NCBI GenBank assembly: GCA_025936115.1
Contig: JAICTZ010000001.1
Coordinates: 372,001 to 436,000 of the forward strand
Reading direction: 5' to 3'
DNA from: Polyangiaceae bacterium
GTDB taxonomy: Bacteria > Myxococcota_A > Polyangia > Polyangiales > Polyangiaceae
DNA: 64,000 nucleotides
Made by a program: the position numbers and the translations under genes. This document shows positions 19,351 through 31,593 of this stretch, one piece after another (within the stretch, counting starts at the first letter, position 1; each line of letters starts with the position of its first letter). The notes under the pieces are model-generated. The model was not told the DNA's origin, made no database searches, and saw only the letters and a program-made list of their open reading frames with translations.

Positions 19351-21336
19351 TCACGGCACGACCACCACGGCGACGCTGCCGCTGTACTTCGTTCCGTCCA
19401 CCCCGGCGACGGTGAAATCGAATGCCGCCAGGCCCGTAGCCTGCGGCGTGGGCGTGAAACGCGCAGTGTGTCCGTCCGTGAGCACGACCGAGCCGCAGTT
19501 CGGCGCCGTGAGCGTGAACGTCGGTTTCACGTCGCTGAATCCGAGCGTGACGCTCGCGAGGTCGATGTCGACGCTGGCGCCGGCGGTGCTCACGGCGTGC
19601 GGCTCGGCGAGCCAGTCGAGGTAGCGCTCGATGAGCGCGTAGCCGTCGGACGCTTTCTTCATGGCGTCGTCGACGGCGGGATCGGCGCCGGTGGCTCGTT
19701 CCCAGAAGTCGGGCATGCCGTCGTGGTCGGTGTCGGTGGGCGCGGTGCCGCCCGCGAGGTCGCCGTAGCCGTTGTTGGGGAGGCCGGTTTGCGTTTGGCT
19801 CGTGTAGAGGGTGTCGCCGGGGCCCACGGTGTTCGCGCCCGTGCCCGTCGTGCCCTTGCCGAGCGTGCGGAGTTGGCTGATGACGAGCGCGTCGATGGGA
19901 TCGCGCGGCAATGCGCCGGCGCGAGAGACGGCGATGCGGTACGCGGACGTGGCGTCGTAGGGCGTGGCGGACTCCGTGGACCACGGCTTGCTCAGGACGG
20001 TACCGGTGCCCTGGTACCAGTACGGGTGCGTGGCGGCACCGTCGAAGGAGCCGTTCAGATTGTCGTCCTTCAGATTACCGGCGTCGTAGATGCTTTGGTT
20101 CTCGTCGATCTGAAACCAGGTGTCGTCCGTGCCGGTGGAGGCCGGGCCGAAGACGAACGCGTTGTTCACGATGTCGTGCTGGAACGCCGTGCTCGTGTGG
20201 GTCGTGTAGCCGGCCGAGTCGTTGTAGAGCACGTTGTTCACGAAGACGGTGTTCACCTTCGCGAGCGGATTTCGGTTGTGGGAATTGGCGAAGACGTTGC
20301 GATACCAGGACCACTGACTCGACACGGACTCCGTGTGCGCGCCGAATTGCTGGCCCGTGGGATCGGCGAGCAGGCTGTCTTGGAAGGTGACGTTCGTGAC
20401 CGGGTGGTTTTGCCAATCGTCGCTCACGCCGTCGACGTCGTTCCAGGGCGCGAATTCGAGCGACACGTGGTCGATGACGACGTTTTGAGCGCGATACAGG
20501 CTGAGCGCGTCGTCGTCGGTGCTCGCCGTGTCGCTGCCCGGACGAATGCGAAGGTAACGAGCGATGATATTGGACGACTCGGCGAACGAGATTTCCCCGC
20601 CGCGAAAACCGACGCCGTCGCCCGGTGCGCTCTGCCCGGCGATGGTGACGTTGCTCTTGACCGAGACGGCCGTCTTCAGCGCGACATAGCCGCCCACGTC
20701 GAAGACGACGATGCGATTGCTCTGGCTCACGGCGTCGCGAAATGAGCCCGCGCCCGAGTCGTTCAGGTTCGTCACGTGAACGACCGTGCCGTCGCGTCCG
20801 CCCGTTGCGTGACGCCCGAAACCCTGAGCTTCGGGAAACGCGAGGTCGGTGACCGTGACCGGCCCTGGACTCACGCACGCCGTCGGGGCGCCGGCTGCAC
20901 TCGCGCCCGCGCTGCTCGGACTGCCGGAAGCGCCGCCTCTCCCCCCGGCGGACCGACCACCACTCGCGTTCATCCCTGCCCTGTCTCCGTTCGAAGACGG
21001 ACCGCCGCTCATGCCCGCCTGCGGTGCGCCGGCCGATCCACCCGAGGCGTCCGCTCCTCCAGCGTTGCTCGCGGGCGTCCCCGCAGCACCGCCCACCCCG
21101 GTTGCGCCAGCTCCGCTCGGGTTCGTCGCGCCACCTGCGCCGCCGCCGCCTCGGCTCACAGCGCCGCCGTTCGCGCCGCCGTTCGCAATCGACGAATCAC
21201 CGCCGGCGCCGGCGAGCGCGCGGCTTGGCGCGGGCGATCCTGCATCCGAGCTGCTGGACGAGCACGCGGCGAGAAACGCGAGGGTCAGCGCCCCGAGGCG
21301 CGCAGAAATCGTGGCCCAAGCTTTCGGCACGAGCAT
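19351..21336 (-). CDS. pectate lyase-like (PL1-type) right-handed beta-helix lipoprotein
   Basis: A 661-residue exported protein. A lipobox (LTLAFLAAC) is followed by a Gly/Ala/Ser-rich linker to about residue 140. The catalytic beta-helix begins with FPEAQGFGRHATGG and VVHVTNLNDSGAGSFRDAV, which are characteristic of PL1 pectate lyases and relatives. Conserved steps include VTIAGQSAPGDGV, VIDHVSLEFAPWND and FANSHNRNPLAK. The last is the RxPxxR site with its first Arg kept and its second changed to Lys. Near the C-terminus DTDHDGMPDFWE looks like a calcium-binding loop, followed by an immunoglobulin-like domain. Predicted action is eliminative cleavage of pectin-like uronans, but the substrate is uncertain. 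Confidence 0.85.
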   Translation of the reverse strand: MLVPKAWATISARLGALTLAFLAACSSSSSDAGSPAPSRALAGAGGDSSIANGGANGGAVSRGGGGAGGATNPSGAGATGVGGAAGTPASNAGGADASGGSAGAPQAGMSGGPSSNGDRAGMNASGGRSAGGRGGASGSPSSAGASAAGAPTACVSPGPVTVTDLAFPEAQGFGRHATGGRDGTVVHVTNLNDSGAGSFRDAVSQSNRIVVFDVGGYVALKTAVSVKSNVTIAGQSAPGDGVGFRGGEISFAESSNIIARYLRIRPGSDTASTDDDALSLYRAQNVVIDHVSLEFAPWNDVDGVSDDWQNHPVTNVTFQDSLLADPTGQQFGAHTESVSSQWSWYRNVFANSHNRNPLAKVNTVFVNNVLYNDSAGYTTHTSTAFQHDIVNNAFVFGPASTGTDDTWFQIDENQSIYDAGNLKDDNLNGSFDGAATHPYWYQGTGTVLSKPWSTESATPYDATSAYRIAVSRAGALPRDPIDALVISQLRTLGKGTTGTGANTVGPGDTLYTSQTQTGLPNNGYGDLAGGTAPTDTDHDGMPDFWERATGADPAVDDAMKKASDGYALIERYLDWLAEPHAVSTAGASVDIDLASVTLGFSDVKPTFTLTAPNCGSVVLTDGHTARFTPTPQATGLAAFDFTVAGVDGTKYSGSVAVVVVP

Positions 21337-21377
21337 CACCTGCCAGTTGCCGAGCGGCACGCCGAGCGGTCGTCAAA

Positions 21378-22415
21378 TTACGGCGGGGGCTCAGCCTGAA
21401 TCTTGCCGGCGTGCTTGCGGAACATGAATGCGAAGTAGCCGAGCGCGAGCAGTAACGCGACGGGCCACCACACGACCGCGACCCTGAGTCCGTACGGCGA
21501 GGACAGGGTGCTCTCCGCGCTCAAGGACGCCTCGGGCGTGAGCGTGGAGCGGAGGAGTACGGGATACAGAGCGACTGCCGTGGCGGCGAGTACGCCCGCG
21601 AGCAGCGCCGCACCGCCGAGAAACACCCAGCCGTCCTGCTCGCGCCGGTGCGCCCGGATCCCGAGCGCGACTCCCGCGACGGCGACGAGCGACCCGAGCC
21701 ACGCGAGCGGACGCGTGGCGAGCGCGCCGAAGAGCTCGGGACGCACCGCGGCCGTCTCGACGCTGACGACGACGAAGAGCAGCGCACCTGCAAGCCACAA
21801 GCGCCGCTCCGCTCGGCGCGCTCGCTCGCGCAGCGCGCCTTCACAGCGGTAGGCGAGGAACGCCGCACCGTGCGCGAGTAGCGCGACGAGCGCCAAGAGC
21901 CCGACGCTGAGCGTGTAGTAATCGATGAGCCCGACTTCGCCCACGGGCGTGAAGTTCGTGAAGAGCGCGAGCGTGAAATGGCGGCCCTGCCGAATCGGCA
22001 CGCCGCGCACCACGTTGCCGAGCGCCACACCGAAGAGCAACGCCAAGAGCCCGCTGCTCAGCGCAAACACCACGTCCCAGAAGGCGCGCCAGAGCGGCTC
22101 TTCCACGTGACTGCGCACCTCGAGCGAAATACCGCGCAACACGAGAGCCCAGAGCACAAAAAACAACGCGAGATAAAACGCCGGAAACGCGGTCGCGAGT
22201 AGCGTCGGAAAGGCGAAGAAGAGCGTCCCGCCGCTCGCAATCAGCCACACTTCGTTCCCGTGCCAGAACGGGCCGATGGCGGCGATGGCGGCACGCCGCT
22301 CGCCGTCCGTCTTGGCCAAAAATAGACTGAGCGCACCGACACCGAGATCCCCGCCGCCGAAAACGACGAAGCCCGTGAGCATGAGGGCGAGCGCGCCGAA
22401 CCAGAGCTCAGCCAT
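21378..22415 (-). CDS. cydB: cytochrome bd-type quinol oxidase subunit II
   Basis: A 345-residue integral membrane subunit of a cytochrome bd or cyanide-insensitive quinol oxidase. The N-terminus MAELWFGALALMLTGFVVFGG and the segment IGPFWHGNEVWLI are diagnostic of CydB. About eight to nine hydrophobic helices follow. The ATG at 22415 lies within the last eight bases of cydA, so translation is coupled. The upstream in-frame extension to 22493 overlaps cydA and is not needed. The complex reduces oxygen to water using quinol and favours respiration at low oxygen. Confidence 0.95.
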   Translation of the reverse strand: MAELWFGALALMLTGFVVFGGGDLGVGALSLFLAKTDGERRAAIAAIGPFWHGNEVWLIASGGTLFFAFPTLLATAFPAFYLALFFVLWALVLRGISLEVRSHVEEPLWRAFWDVVFALSSGLLALLFGVALGNVVRGVPIRQGRHFTLALFTNFTPVGEVGLIDYYTLSVGLLALVALLAHGAAFLAYRCEGALRERARRAERRLWLAGALLFVVVSVETAAVRPELFGALATRPLAWLGSLVAVAGVALGIRAHRREQDGWVFLGGAALLAGVLAATAVALYPVLLRSTLTPEASLSAESTLSSPYGLRVAVVWWPVALLLALGYFAFMFRKHAGKIQAEPPP

Positions 22416-23784
22416 GCGCGCCTCCCGCGGCGGTGGGCGGATGCTCGCCGTAGCGCTCGGGCGCGGGGGCGCCGGGACCGTGCGCGACCTCACGCCCGAT
22501 CAGGTACAGAAAGAGCAGGCCCATCACGAAGTAGAGGCCGGTGAATCCAATCAACGTAAAGAGCGCGTTGCCCGAGCTCACGCTCTCGCTCGTCCCGTCG
22601 ACGGTGCGAAAGAGTCCGAACACGAGCCACGGCTGGCGGCCGAGCTCCGCCGTCATCCAGCCGGCGGTCGTGGCGATGTACGGGAATGGAAACGCGAGCA
22701 TCAGACACCAGAGCAGCGCCCGATGCGTGAAGAGGCGCTTGCGGAAGAGCGCGAGGTTCGCGAGCGCGAGCAGGGCGATGAAGAGCGTTCCGAGGCCCGC
22801 CATGACATGAAACGAGTAGTAGAGGAGCTCGATGTTCGTAGGCCAGTCTCGCTCGGGGAACGCCTCGAGCCCGAAAACGCTGCGCTGCGGCGTGCCGTAG
22901 GCGAGAATGCTGAGCACGGCGGGCGCTTCGATCGCGTTGTCGATGCGGCGATCGCGCACGTTGGGCTGGCCGATGAACGTGAGCGGGGCGCTCGGGCCGC
23001 TCTCGAAGCGTCCCTCCATCGCGGCCAGCGTGACGGGCTGATGTTCGGCGACGAGCTTGGCTTGGCGATCGCCCGTGGGAAACGCGACCAAGAACGCCGC
23101 CACGAGCCCGACGCGCACACCGGACGTGACGAAGCGCTCGGCGCTCTCGCGATGAACGCCGCGCAAGAGATAGTACGCCCCGACGGCGGCGATGACGAAC
23201 GAGGCGGTGACGACGGCTGCCACCATCGTGTGGGCGTACTCGATGAGCGCCCAGCGATTGAAGAGGAAGCTCGTCACGTCGGCGAGGAGGAGTCTGCCCT
23301 GTGCGTCGACCGCATAGCCGGCCGGATACTGCATGAACGCGTTGGTCGTGACGATGAAGTAGCCGGAGAGCCACGCGCCAGCGAACACACCGACCGTGAC
23401 CCAGAAATGCGCGCGCGGCCCGAGCCGCTTTTCGCCCCAGACGAGGCCGGCCACCAGCATGCTCTCGAGAAAGAATGCGAACATGCCTTCGAGCGCGAGG
23501 GTCTGACCGATCACGCCGCCCGCGTAGTTCGAAAAGCGGGCCCAATTCGTGCCGAATTGAAACTCCATCGGCACGCCGGTCGCGACACCGAACGCAAAAT
23601 TTACGCCGAAGATCCGCGCCCAAAAACGCGCGGCGTCGGCGCTGACTGCATCGCCGTGACGGTAGGCTCGCCACTTCCACAGCACGAGATAGAGCGCGAG
23701 CCCCATCGTGAGCTGCGGGAACAAGTAATGGTAGACGATCGTGAACGCGAACTGTAAGCGATGCCACACGCTCGGATCGTCCAT
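22408..23784 (-). CDS. cydA: cytochrome bd-type quinol oxidase subunit I
   Basis: A 458-residue haem-bearing subunit. The N-terminus HRLQFAFTIVYHYLFPQLTMG carries the b595/d-side histidine, and later GVPMEFQFGTNWARFSNYAGG and the IATTAGWMTAELGRQPW stretch match the family closely. The quinol-binding Q-loop is short, which groups it with the cyanide-insensitive (CIO) type rather than the E. coli CydA. It overlaps cydB by eight bases. A cydX-like small subunit and cydDC assembly genes were not seen nearby. Likely role: microaerobic respiration and protection from respiratory inhibitors. Confidence 0.95.
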   Translation of the reverse strand: MDDPSVWHRLQFAFTIVYHYLFPQLTMGLALYLVLWKWRAYRHGDAVSADAARFWARIFGVNFAFGVATGVPMEFQFGTNWARFSNYAGGVIGQTLALEGMFAFFLESMLVAGLVWGEKRLGPRAHFWVTVGVFAGAWLSGYFIVTTNAFMQYPAGYAVDAQGRLLLADVTSFLFNRWALIEYAHTMVAAVVTASFVIAAVGAYYLLRGVHRESAERFVTSGVRVGLVAAFLVAFPTGDRQAKLVAEHQPVTLAAMEGRFESGPSAPLTFIGQPNVRDRRIDNAIEAPAVLSILAYGTPQRSVFGLEAFPERDWPTNIELLYYSFHVMAGLGTLFIALLALANLALFRKRLFTHRALLWCLMLAFPFPYIATTAGWMTAELGRQPWLVFGLFRTVDGTSESVSSGNALFTLIGFTGLYFVMGLLFLYLIGREVAHGPGAPAPERYGEHPPTAAGGAHG

Positions 23785-23950
23785 TGCGGAGCGACGCTAC
23801 CACGCGCAGTCGCGTCTGCTACTCGCGCTCGCACATCCCCGCTCGCGGACTTTTTGGGGGTTGATGGGAGCACGGCGACGTCTCTCAAAGTCCAGCGTCC
23901 GTTACCGATCACTGACCCACGACGCGCCGGTCTCGCCGAGCCTAGCGCTG

Positions 23951-24253
23951 TCAGCGCGGCGCCCGATGAAAGAGCTGCCGGAGCTCGTCTTTTGCCGCCA
24001 CAAGCACGCGCCGCCGCTCGGGCGACAGGTTCTTGCCGGCGCGGTTGACGTAGAAGGTCAGCATCGACAAAGCCGAGCGGAAGGGGTCGGCTTTGCGGCG
24101 CCGACTGCGCTCGGCCGAGCGCTTGAGTGAGAGCGCGACAGCGTGCGCGCTCTTTTGCTTGAACACGCCGCCCTCGAGGTCGAGGGCGTCGCTCGTCTCG
24201 GTCACGTGTTTCGACCAGCGCTTGGTTCGCGCGGGTACACTGCTGGTAGTCAT
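23951..24253 (-). CDS. DUF3175 family small basic protein
   Basis: A 100-residue basic protein. The segments KRWSKHVTETSDALDLEGGV and DPFRSALSMLTFYVNRAGKN are the conserved core of DUF3175, a family of unknown function common in soil bacteria. ATG 24253 gives the full domain with a nine-residue lead; the longer open frame to 24577 is not supported. It precedes cydA by 166 bp on the same strand and is divergent from the DUF4135 gene. No enzymatic motif is visible. The Lys/Arg-rich composition is compatible with nucleic-acid binding, but that is only a guess. Confidence 0.85.
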   Translation of the reverse strand: MTTSSVPARTKRWSKHVTETSDALDLEGGVFKQKSAHAVALSLKRSAERSRRRKADPFRSALSMLTFYVNRAGKNLSPERRRVLVAAKDELRQLFHRAPR

Positions 24254-24445
24254 GCTCCCGATCGCCAGCGAATAGTGTACCGGCGCACCTGCCGCCATCC
24301 TGCCCGCGGAAGTCGCAATGAAAGCTCCGGAGCGACGCTCGCATGCGAGGCGCGCCCCTGCGCCCACGCCAGATCGCCCCTCTGTGGCACAGGCGCTAGC
24401 CGTCACTCGGCTTCGAGAGTAGCGGTGCCGCGTGGAGGCTCTAGG

Positions 24446-25645
24446 TTGACGCCCCGCTCGCTCGGCGATTCGCACAATTTCGGACGGCGCGTATCGCTGC
24501 GCGGCGACCGGATCGTAAAGCCGCGTCCCGTATTGTGGGAATGGCTGCTCCTCGACGGCGAGAGCCCGCTTCGTCACGCGCTCGCCGCCGCGGCCGCGAG
24601 CGACGCCCTCGGGCGCGACGCCTTCGAGTTCTTACCGTCACTCGCATTCACCCGTAAGGGCGCGCGGGCGGGGGGCGGCGTGGAACGTATCGCGCTCGAG
24701 CCGCTCGGACGCCTGTCCGGCACTGAACGGGCTGAGCTCGCGCGCGTCACCGGACGTGCGCTCGCGCTCTTCAGTTGGCTCGGCGTCGCGGACTTGCACT
24801 GGGAGAACCTCGTGCTCGGCCGCGAGCCGCGCAGTCGCGAGCCGCGCGGTCGCATCGTGTTCGCTCCGCTCGACATCGAAATGCTCCTGGACGACTTCTC
24901 GTCTCCCGCCGAAACGAAGCTCATCCCGGACGCCGATCCCGAGTACGCCGCGATGAACCGACACGCGGCGGGACTGCGGCGCGTGCTGCCGTATTTGGGC
25001 AAGCCGCTCGCAGGGCAGCTCCTGGTGACGCTGGCGGGCGCGTATCGCCGCACCCTCGCGCTGCTCGAGAAGCACGCGGCCGAGATCGCAACCGTCTTCG
25101 ACGATCTGCCGCACTTCCGCGACACCCCAATCCGCGTGTGCTTGCGCGGAACCGACGAATACGTGCGCGCGCTCTCGGTGCCGCCGTGGCCGCCGCTGCT
25201 CGACGCCGAAGCGACCCAGCTCGCGCGCGGGGACATTCCGTACTTCTTCCGCTTGTACGGCGAGCGCGGCATTCACTACTACGAAAACCGCGCCCTCACC
25301 CGCCTCGGCACGCTGCCCGCACGCGGTGACGTGCCGAAGCTTCGGCCCCTGCTCTCCGTCGCCTCCCGCCTGCGTTCGCCCACGCGCGCGCGGCTGCGAG
25401 AAGAAGGCCTCTTCGCGCTGGTCGGTGCGTTCGATCACCCCAGTCTCGCGGGCCGCTACGTCGACGCGGAGCTCGAGCTCACGTTCACGCTGCGGCGCAT
25501 CAGGGGCAAGCTGCCTGGGAACGAGGAGCTCGTCGCACGTCGAGACCTCGGCGCGTTCGTCGGCAGCGTTTACTCGCCGTGTCGCTGCGGCGAGGTTCGT
25601 TCCGTGTTCGTGCCGGCCGTCACGCGCTGCCGCGGCGGGCTATAG
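24446..25645 (+). CDS. stand-alone DUF4135 (LanM dehydratase-like) protein
   Basis: A 399-residue protein resembling the core of the dehydratase domain of class II lanthipeptide synthetases. The landmarks occur in LanM order: LGDSHNFGRRVSL, IVKPRP, then the strong motif WLGVADLHWENLVLG, then FAPLDIEMLL and later GDIPYFFRLYG. In CylM-type enzymes these segments form the kinase-like site that phosphorylates Ser/Thr before elimination. The C-terminal LanC-like cyclase domain is absent, and no precursor peptide gene is visible nearby. TTG 24446 is chosen because GGAGG lies seven bases upstream; a GTG lies seven codons earlier. It could be a repurposed kinase-like protein. The DTW gene follows after nine bases. 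Confidence 0.65.
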   Translation: MTPRSLGDSHNFGRRVSLRGDRIVKPRPVLWEWLLLDGESPLRHALAAAAASDALGRDAFEFLPSLAFTRKGARAGGGVERIALEPLGRLSGTERAELARVTGRALALFSWLGVADLHWENLVLGREPRSREPRGRIVFAPLDIEMLLDDFSSPAETKLIPDADPEYAAMNRHAAGLRRVLPYLGKPLAGQLLVTLAGAYRRTLALLEKHAAEIATVFDDLPHFRDTPIRVCLRGTDEYVRALSVPPWPPLLDAEATQLARGDIPYFFRLYGERGIHYYENRALTRLGTLPARGDVPKLRPLLSVASRLRSPTRARLREEGLFALVGAFDHPSLAGRYVDAELELTFTLRRIRGKLPGNEELVARRDLGAFVGSVYSPCRCGEVRSVFVPAVTRCRGGL

Positions 25646-25654
25646 TCGAGCACC

Positions 25655-26329
25655 GTGGCCTCAATTCATTGCGAGACCTGCCGCCGGCCGAAAGCCGCCT
25701 GCGTTTGCGATCGCATCGTGTCCTACGCGACGACGCGCCGTGTGCTCATCCTCCAGCATCCGCAAGAACGCGACGCGCTGCTCGGTTCGGCGCAAATCCT
25801 CACGGCGAGCTTGCCCAAGGCGCAAATCGTCGTCGGTTTGAGCTGGCGCAACCTCGCGCACGCGCTGGGCGAAGAAAGCGTGGACGCGAGTCGCTGGGCC
25901 GTACTCTTTCCCGATCGCGAGACCGCGGGCGATCACGCCACCACACGCCGGGGCGCGCCGCTCGAGCCGGCGTCCCTTGCGGGCATCGTGGTGCTCGACG
26001 GCACCTGGTCGAAAGCGAAAACCTTGTGGTGGCGCAATCCCTGGCTCAACAAGCTCAATCGCCTGTCACTGACGCCGGCGCAGCCCTCGATTTACGGCCG
26101 TCTCCGCGCCGAGCCACGGCGTGAATTCGTCTCGACGCTCGAGTCCGTCGCCCACGCGCTGACGCTCTGCGGCGAACCCCCCGAAATCCAAGCCGGCCTC
26201 GAGCGCGTGTTTCGCACCCTCGTCCAACGCGTCCGCGATGCGAAGCTCATTCCCGCGCCCGCCCATCGACCGCCGCGTAAAGCGCCCCCGCTGAGGCGCG
26301 CGCCCGCGCCGCGAAAAACGACGCCGTGA
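25655..26329 (+). CDS. DTW-domain protein, probable tRNA-uridine aminocarboxypropyltransferase
   Basis: A 224-residue member of the DTW family, whose E. coli members TapT/YfiP add the 3-amino-3-carboxypropyl group of acp3U to tRNA using SAM. The N-terminal cysteine cluster CETCRRPKAACVCDRI is a probable zinc knuckle. The family motif appears as VVLDGTWSKAKTL, here DGTW rather than DxTW with Asp one residue earlier. RLSLTPAQPSIYGRLRAEP follows as in relatives. The start is GTG 25655, nine bases after the DUF4135 stop, so the genes are likely co-transcribed. A basic, proline-rich tail ends the protein. Confidence 0.88.
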   Translation: MASIHCETCRRPKAACVCDRIVSYATTRRVLILQHPQERDALLGSAQILTASLPKAQIVVGLSWRNLAHALGEESVDASRWAVLFPDRETAGDHATTRRGAPLEPASLAGIVVLDGTWSKAKTLWWRNPWLNKLNRLSLTPAQPSIYGRLRAEPRREFVSTLESVAHALTLCGEPPEIQAGLERVFRTLVQRVRDAKLIPAPAHRPPRKAPPLRRAPAPRKTTP

Positions 26330-26390
26330 GCGCCGCCATCGGCCGCAGAGCCACGCCGCTTGGCGACAAACCGCGCCGGTACTGAGGCCG

Positions 26391-30302
<3,912 letters not shown>

Positions 30303-30313
30303 GGGACGCTGCT

Positions 30314-31249
30314 TCAGCTCGAACGAACGGCGGGCTTGTTCGCGACCGCCAGGACCACTTGCAAATGAGGTTTCTTGAGCTCGCGTGATGCCACGTGCGC
30401 CGTTCGCACGTCGAGACCGCTGGCGAGAAGCAGCGTTCTGAGCGCATCCGGCGTGAAGCCCGGGTGGAGCTCGCCGTAGCGCGCCGTGATTTCCTGCTGC
30501 TCGTGCCGGTCGAGGCACAAGACCACGAGCCTGCCGCCGGGACGTAGCACGCGCGCGCATTGCCGCAGGGCGGCGGGCGGATCCGCCGCGTACGTCAGCG
30601 TGTGAAAGAGGAGCACGCTGTCGAACGTGTCGGCATCGAAGGGCAGCGCGTGCACGTCGGCCGTGAGCGCGCGGACGTGGGAAAACTTTGCCAGGCGTTG
30701 CGTTGCGACCTCGACGAGTCGCGCGTTCACGTCGAGGCACGTGAGCGAACGGCAATACGGCGCGAGCACCGCGGCGGCAGCCCCGTCACCGGCGCCCACG
30801 TCGAGTACGTCCCCCAAATCCAACAAACCCGCGATGCCGGCGGCCAGCGACTGCCAGGTCCGACCGGGCGAGTAAAAGCGCTCGAGATCGTCCGGAGCAA
30901 AATCGGGTAGCCCTTCGCGCCGTTCCGCCTCGAGCTCGGCGAGCCGGCGCTGATCACCCGCGAGCGTCGCATCCGCAGAACGCGCCGCGCCGTCGAGCAC
31001 GGCGTGCGCAGCGGGCGGCAGCGCGCTCTCGGCGAGCGCATAAAAAGACTGCGCCCCCTGGCGCCGGTCGCGCACGAACCCCGCCTCACGCAGGCGCCCG
31101 AGGTGCGTCGACACCCGCGATTGCGCGATGCCCGTCACCCGCACGAGGTCAGTCACGCAGAGCTCCCGATCACGAAGCAACGCGCAGAGCCGGAGGCGGC
31201 TTTCGTCGCCCAGCAGGTTCAGCGTGTCCACGTACTCGGAAAGACTCAT
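30314..31249 (-). CDS. ArsR-type regulator fused to a SAM-dependent methyltransferase
   Basis: A 311-residue two-domain protein. Residues 1-85 form an ArsR-type winged helix ([13 protein letters not shown], recognition helix [17 protein letters not shown]) without the usual metal-binding cysteine motif. Residues about 130-300 form a class I methyltransferase ([42 protein letters not shown]). Such fusions commonly sit beside metH and other SAM-cycle genes. A natural hypothesis is that the methyltransferase fold senses SAM or S-adenosylhomocysteine rather than catalysing. It heads the metH unit. A palindrome at 31259-31276, just upstream of its ATG, is a candidate operator. Confidence 0.88.
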   Translation of the reverse strand: MSLSEYVDTLNLLGDESRLRLCALLRDRELCVTDLVRVTGIAQSRVSTHLGRLREAGFVRDRRQGAQSFYALAESALPPAAHAVLDGAARSADATLAGDQRRLAELEAERREGLPDFAPDDLERFYSPGRTWQSLAAGIAGLLDLGDVLDVGAGDGAAAAVLAPYCRSLTCLDVNARLVEVATQRLAKFSHVRALTADVHALPFDADTFDSVLLFHTLTYAADPPAALRQCARVLRPGGRLVVLCLDRHEQQEITARYGELHPGFTPDALRTLLLASGLDVRTAHVASRELKKPHLQVVLAVANKPAVRSS

Positions 31250-31258
31250 GTATCCTTC

Positions 31259-31276
31259 TATCTGAATGGAGAGATA
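31259..31276. promoter_or_regulatory. candidate operator for the ArsR-methyltransferase/metH unit
   Basis: TATCT and AGATA separated by eight bases form an inverted repeat 9 bp upstream of the regulator ATG, in the 70-bp divergent region shared with the CWC gene. The segment is AT-rich against a GC-rich background. The length and symmetry suit an ArsR dimer. The assignment rests on position and symmetry only. Confidence 0.4.
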
Positions 31277-31319
31277 ATATGCGCTGCCGCTCGGCCCGCG
31301 TCAAGTACACTGCCAAACC

Positions 31320-31571
31320 ATGGGCTCCGAGCCGAATCCAAGCCATTGTCCGCTGTGCGGGAGCCTGAACGGCTGCGCGATGGCGTCTGGGAACGTCGCC
31401 GCGGCCTGCTGGTGCATGGAGCTCGAGATCCCGCGCGACGTGCTCGCGCGCATTCCCGAGACGGCGCGGGACCGAGCGTGCGTGTGCGCTGCGTGCGCGA
31501 GCGGTGAGAGTGCGCGCGAGAGCGCGGCGAGCGCGCCAGCCGCACGACCGCTCCGCACGGTCGCGCGCTGA
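31320..31571 (+). CDS. cysteine-rich CWC family protein
   Basis: An 83-residue protein with the Cys-rich CWC signature: CPLCGSLNGC, then ACWCMELEIP, then CVCAACASGE. Six or more cysteines in CxxC and CxC spacings suggest zinc binding. The family is small, soluble and of unknown function. It is divergent from the ArsR-methyltransferase gene and convergent with the next lipoprotein gene. The C-terminal 20 residues are Ala/Ser-rich and probably disordered. Confidence 0.85.
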   Translation: MGSEPNPSHCPLCGSLNGCAMASGNVAAACWCMELEIPRDVLARIPETARDRACVCAACASGESARESAASAPAARPLRTVAR

Positions 31572-31593
31572 GTTCACGCCGCCGTTCGGTGAC

